64,000 nucleotides of DNA from Caldithrix abyssi. GTDB taxonomy: Bacteria > Calditrichota > Calditrichia > Calditrichales > Calditrichaceae. Position 1 is the stretch's first letter. Each line of letters opens with the position of its first letter. The notes under the pieces were generated by a model. It was given only the letters and a program-made list of their open reading frames with translations, was not told the origin of the DNA and did not search any database. Both the position numbers and the translations under genes were made by a program. Location: positions 1 to 64,000 of the forward strand of contig DRQG01000114.1 of NCBI GenBank assembly GCA_011369465.1. Direction: 5' to 3'. Of the stretch, positions 60,822 through 64,000 are shown one piece after another.

Positions 60822-62264
60822 TTAAAGCGGAATAACCACCGGTGTGACCGTTTTAAACTCCGGCATGGCCATGCCCGCATCGGCATTGATATAGGTGGGA
60901 TCGCAAATAACATACCGGCTGCCGTTATATTGGACAGAATCGCCGTTGATATTGGAACGAAACTTGACGGCCGTGGCAATGTGACCGGGATAATCCAAAG
61001 CGATGATATCCATGCCGAGCAAATTTTTAACCAGAAATGCGAAGAGAATGGAACGATCTTCGCAATCCGAGGCCGGATAATAGAGCGTTTCTTCGGGCAT
61101 CAGATATTTTTCCCGGCCAAACTGCTGGTCATCGGTTTTATACTCAAAAGCGGTTTGCACAAAACGCAGTAAAAAATTTACCGCTTCCAGTTCCGATTTG
61201 CCCTGCACCGCGGGTGCCAGCGCCGTTAACAGGCTGTAACTGGCCGAAGGCGAAACGGGCGCGTCAAAATATACTTTAAGCTCGGTTTGCGGATATTTTT
61301 TAAATAAATCTATGATGTCCTTGTCATACCGCACAGTGATATCATATCTTTTGCCCTGATATACAAAATGTAATTGTTTTTTTCCGGTCTCGTTTTTAAT
61401 CACCGGTACGGCAGTCAGCTTCATGTTAGGGATGGTCTTCGCGTTTGGATAGGCGCCCTGATAGCTGTAAACTTTGCCACTCAAATCCAGTGTTTTCCCA
61501 AACGACACAAAATAGTATTTACGATTGTCCAGAGTAACAAATTGATTTTCGTAGATGAGGTTTTCGTTGGGCAGCAGCAGGAATACAGCGTTATCTTTGT
61601 AAGCGACTTTGGCTTTATAACCGGATTTGAGCAACAGAAACCAACTGAACAAATTTTGATGTGATTCACCTCCGGGCATAACCGTTTTGCTGAGGTTGTG
61701 TACCAAAACCACATAGCCCCAGTCGTTCAGCTTCATCTGTTTTTTATAGGCCTGCAACTGAGACACATATTGCGCTGCTTCGGAAGAGGCCAATTGTTCC
61801 CAGGCCTTGCTTACCTGTTCACTGCTTATTGGCGTTTGCAGTTTCAGGGCCACGCCTCCCGCTTTTTGGAACGGGACAGTGCGTCCGAAATAGGGTACTA
61901 AAATATTTTGTTTCGGTTTGGGAATCAGAGGTTTGGGCGGAGGCGGCGGAACAGGCTTTTTGGCCGGCAGCGCAAGCGGTTCCACTTTTTTCAACGCATC
62001 CGGAGGCGGCGCAGGTTTATCCTGCGGTTTGGCTTCCGGCATACGTACAGGTTTCGGTTTCGTATCCGGTTTGATGCCCTGGCTGGTTAAAAATTCCTGC
62101 CAGTCTTTTTTAAGAAAATCAAGAAAGGCCTTATCATCATCGGATAAAAATGTATTGAATTGGGCGCGGTCTTTTTTCAGCCATTCCTCATAAGTATCCT
62201 GAGCAAATACGGAGGAAGTAATTATAAAAAAACTGCCAAGCAGAAGGAGAAGATTTGTATTCAT
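60822..62264 (-). CDS. exported transglutaminase-like protein with Pro-rich linker
   Basis: This is a 480-aa protein: signal peptide (LLLLLGSFFIITSSVFAQ), a charged helix (YEEWLKKDRAQFNTFLSDDD, then KAFLDFLKKDWQEF) and a Pro/Lys/Ala-rich linker (about residues 66-120). A large beta-rich region ends in a transglutaminase-like papain fold. The likely triad is Cys in ASDCEDRSILFAFLV, His in YPGHIATAVKF and Asp in YVICDPTY. Relatives act as proteases, peptidoglycan or peptide amidases, or cross-linkers; the substrate cannot be told from sequence. It is in a run of exported proteins between the CarboxypepD_reg and FecR genes. Confidence 0.8.
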   Translation of the reverse strand: MNTNLLLLLGSFFIITSSVFAQDTYEEWLKKDRAQFNTFLSDDDKAFLDFLKKDWQEFLTSQGIKPDTKPKPVRMPEAKPQDKPAPPPDALKKVEPLALPAKKPVPPPPPKPLIPKPKQNILVPYFGRTVPFQKAGGVALKLQTPISSEQVSKAWEQLASSEAAQYVSQLQAYKKQMKLNDWGYVVLVHNLSKTVMPGGESHQNLFSWFLLLKSGYKAKVAYKDNAVFLLLPNENLIYENQFVTLDNRKYYFVSFGKTLDLSGKVYSYQGAYPNAKTIPNMKLTAVPVIKNETGKKQLHFVYQGKRYDITVRYDKDIIDLFKKYPQTELKVYFDAPVSPSASYSLLTALAPAVQGKSELEAVNFLLRFVQTAFEYKTDDQQFGREKYLMPEETLYYPASDCEDRSILFAFLVKNLLGMDIIALDYPGHIATAVKFRSNINGDSVQYNGSRYVICDPTYINADAGMAMPEFKTVTPVVIPL

Positions 62265-62318
62265 CGTTATCCCCTGGCTTTTATTTGTGTTTTACAATAG
62301 TGTATTGGAATCGATCCT

Positions 62319-63512
62319 TTAATGAAAGACTCTGGAACTCACATTTTCATCATACATTTGATTAAGCGGCACAATACGTTGATTAGCGTCAATCTTGAAC
62401 ACTTTCCATACATTGCCGCGCTGACCGGCCGGCACACTAAAGCTCTGCTGCAAGCGTCCCTCGGCATACACATCCACGCGGGCGCCGCTCATACTTAAAT
62501 CCAGCCTTCCGCTGCGGTTACGACCGCTGTAATCGTGTACGGCGTAGGTATATTCTCCTGCGGCCGGTTTATAAATAGTGATGGTTTCCGGTCCGTAACG
62601 ATCCGTATCATCGCGATCCAGAAAATTTTTACCGCTAATCAGGGTTTTCTGATTCCACCAGATATGGAACGTACCGCCCTCCGGTTTGGGACCGGTAAGA
62701 TGAGCGTCAAGATCGCGCGGGAAAGGCCCCCAGGTTAGCACGATGCGAAATTTTTTAATTACCGGGGCAAGGGCAAAATTCATGCTCACCGGCAGTTCCG
62801 AAATATCCATTTGGAATTGATGCATGGAAGGAATAAATCCCTCTTTTGTGAACGTGGCCGTGTATTTGCCGTAATCCAGTTTCTGGGCAAAATAACCGGT
62901 TTCATCGGTCATCCCCATAGCTACGGTTTCGCCGGTGCGCCGCTCTTTGATCATTACATTGGCGTTGGAGAGCGGTTTACCTGTGGTAGCGTTGATCAAC
63001 GTAACGGTATAAATGCGCTGCTGCTGGTACATTTCCAGAAAGTCATAATAGGTTCCGTCCACTATGGCGCCGGCACGAAACACCAGGCCGGGCATTTTGG
63101 GCGGGATGGCCACTTTAGCATTACGGTGATTGAGGTTATCTTCCACAAACACTTTGGCTTTGGAATTGGCCAGCATTAAATAATCTTCTTTGGAGGCAAA
63201 ATCTTCATCCATCAATATATTGGCCACCCAAATGTTCACCAGTTTTCCGGCCGCGTTTTTAATAATAAATTCCTGTGAGCCGCCGCTTGTGGTACGGTTT
63301 ACCACAATGTTCCCGTCGGACGATGGTTTGTTTAAACTACCGCGAATGATTTCTACCGTACCGTCGTGATAATACTGCAAAATGGCTTCTGCCTCGCCGT
63401 CCATAGCCAGCTCATCCCACACAACGGTCACTTTAAAGTCGTAGGCCAGCAGGGGTAAAGCAGCGGCCAGACTAAGCAAAACAATTCTTAAAACCCATTG
63501 TCCTGTTTTCAT
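62319..63512 (-). CDS. exported carboxypeptidase-regulatory-like protein with YfaP-type C-terminal domain
   Basis: This 397-aa protein has a signal peptide (VLRIVLLSLAAALPLLAYD). A beta-rich N-terminal part is followed by a CarboxypepD_reg-like sandwich at about residues 170-250 (VTLINATTGKPLSNANVMIKE, TDETGYFAQKLDYGKYTATF). The C-terminal domain reads VLTWGPFPRDLDAHLTGP, FHIWW, LDRDDTDRYGPETITIY and GEYTYAVHDYSG, which is the YfaP/DUF2135-like pattern. No enzyme motif is seen. AAAGGGA supports the ATG at 63512 over a TTG two codons earlier. It starts three bases after the partial upstream gene stops. Confidence 0.8.
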   Translation of the reverse strand: MKTGQWVLRIVLLSLAAALPLLAYDFKVTVVWDELAMDGEAEAILQYYHDGTVEIIRGSLNKPSSDGNIVVNRTTSGGSQEFIIKNAAGKLVNIWVANILMDEDFASKEDYLMLANSKAKVFVEDNLNHRNAKVAIPPKMPGLVFRAGAIVDGTYYDFLEMYQQQRIYTVTLINATTGKPLSNANVMIKERRTGETVAMGMTDETGYFAQKLDYGKYTATFTKEGFIPSMHQFQMDISELPVSMNFALAPVIKKFRIVLTWGPFPRDLDAHLTGPKPEGGTFHIWWNQKTLISGKNFLDRDDTDRYGPETITIYKPAAGEYTYAVHDYSGRNRSGRLDLSMSGARVDVYAEGRLQQSFSVPAGQRGNVWKVFKIDANQRIVPLNQMYDENVSSRVFH

Positions 63513-63514
63513 TG

Positions 63515-64000
63515 TCAATCCCTTTGTAATAACGGTGATACAATATTATTTTTGGCAATTCGCACCAGAACAAAAAACAACTGGTTATTTAAATCGGGAT
63601 ACCGTTCCAGCACTTCGATATGACGCAGCAGATATTTTATTTTCATAAAAGAGATTTCATCAACGGCGTCCCCCATATTTTCATCTTCCAATACAATACG
63701 CAAATTGTGCATCTGCACAGCCAAATTGGTAAGTATATTGAAAATAGCCCGTTCTTCGGCCGTTTTCCAGGCGTCCGATTCCCGGCCCTGCGAAGTGTAC
63801 ATACCCACACCGTAATAGTAGGTTGTATCTTCAAAAAAATCTTTATCCAACCATTGCGGTTTGGGTATCTGTTCAAATTCCAACCAGGGAACGGACAACC
63901 GGGCTGTTGAATCACGAGAAAACAGGGTCACGTACTCATCATTCAAGGTACTTATGCAAAAACGATCTACGGGATAGAACTGATTACGAATTGAATCCAG
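63515..64000 (-). CDS. LPP20-like exported protein, N-terminus outside window
   Basis: The frame is open from the window edge for 161 codons to a stop at 63515, so the 5' end is missing. An internal TTG at 63946 is not the likely start, because the sequence before it (DSIRNQFYPVDRF) looks coding. The middle reads YYYGVGMYTSQGRESDAWKTAEERAIFNILTNLA, matching the strand-helix core of LPP20-like domains, and it ends with a strand NQLFFVLVRIAKNN. It heads the visible part of the envelope operon. Whether it is a lipoprotein cannot be seen. Confidence 0.72.
   Translation of the reverse strand: MDSIRNQFYPVDRFCISTLNDEYVTLFSRDSTARLSVPWLEFEQIPKPQWLDKDFFEDTTYYYGVGMYTSQGRESDAWKTAEERAIFNILTNLAVQMHNLRIVLEDENMGDAVDEISFMKIKYLLRHIEVLERYPDLNNQLFFVLVRIAKNNIVSPLLQRD

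Noticed and set aside
1-64000. CRISPR arrays, rRNA genes, prophage or integrase genes, complete insertion sequences
   Set aside because: None seen. The only direct repeats of note are the Ig-coding units and the MITE flanks; the only mobile DNA is the non-autonomous element at 40234-40463.

Overview
The window looks like a chromosome segment from a Gram-negative, anaerobic or facultative member of the FCB superphylum, most like Calditrichota (Caldithrix relatives) or Ignavibacteria. The basis is the combination of type IX secretion (T9SS) C-terminal sorting domains (41155-45264, 48855-52700), a GWxTD/TPR protein, PorV/DUF5723-type outer-membrane proteins, LVIVD propellers, TonB proteins and LptE. 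No rRNA gene is present, so this placement is an inference from gene content.

Layout. 1-746 is the start of a secreted LVIVD propeller protein. It is divergent from a short YgfK-like iron-sulfur flavoenzyme (1079-3028) that lacks the FAD/NAD(P) module of E. coli YgfK. Next come an AgmX/TonB-type protein, a zinc-ribbon orphan, a diguanylate cyclase response regulator and an M24B aminopeptidase. 7323-13927 (minus) is an envelope block: GWxTD, TonB, outer-membrane barrel and a large lipoprotein. 14149-16056 is an archease-RtcB RNA ligation pair facing recX.

16867-22917 is a tight respiratory sulfur operon: Cys-rich MerR regulator, Tat-exported molybdopterin oxidoreductase, four-cluster ferredoxin, NrfD membrane subunit, two half-size YeeE/YedE sulfur transporters, and a membrane-anchored rhodanese. 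That rhodanese has no active-site cysteine, and its only cysteine is the last residue of a basic tail. This is the best candidate for an undescribed system.

22993-33308 (mostly minus) holds DUF971-PepT, a PorV-like barrel, a patatin-BamA hybrid, tRNA-Leu(UAG), an acyl-ACP thioesterase, a NUDIX hydrolase (plus), MreB and ribosomal protein S1 with long acidic tails. 33554-39593 (plus) runs from a CxxCH heme-type sensor kinase and its NtrC partner into a three-gene set: HisC/CobD-like PLP enzyme, CDP-alcohol phosphotransferase and LicC-like cytidylyltransferase. This set could be a CDP-headgroup lipid pathway. A DtxR-type regulator and a 230-bp MITE with 13-bp target duplications and a nested palindromic repeat follow.

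40507-48589 (minus) is read as sigma-54 activator, LptE, TPR protein, T9SS subtilase, CoaE. 48855-52700 is a giant T9SS protein with eight tandem Ig-like repeats. 53030-59355 (plus) holds a DEAD-box helicase, threonine aldolase, TrkA-TrkH and endonuclease V. 59366-64000 (minus) is a run of five exported proteins (two LPP20-like, FecR, transglutaminase-like, CarboxypepD_reg/YfaP-like) of unknown collective role, cut off by the window edge.

All calls rest on reading motifs and family resemblance by eye; no database search was run.
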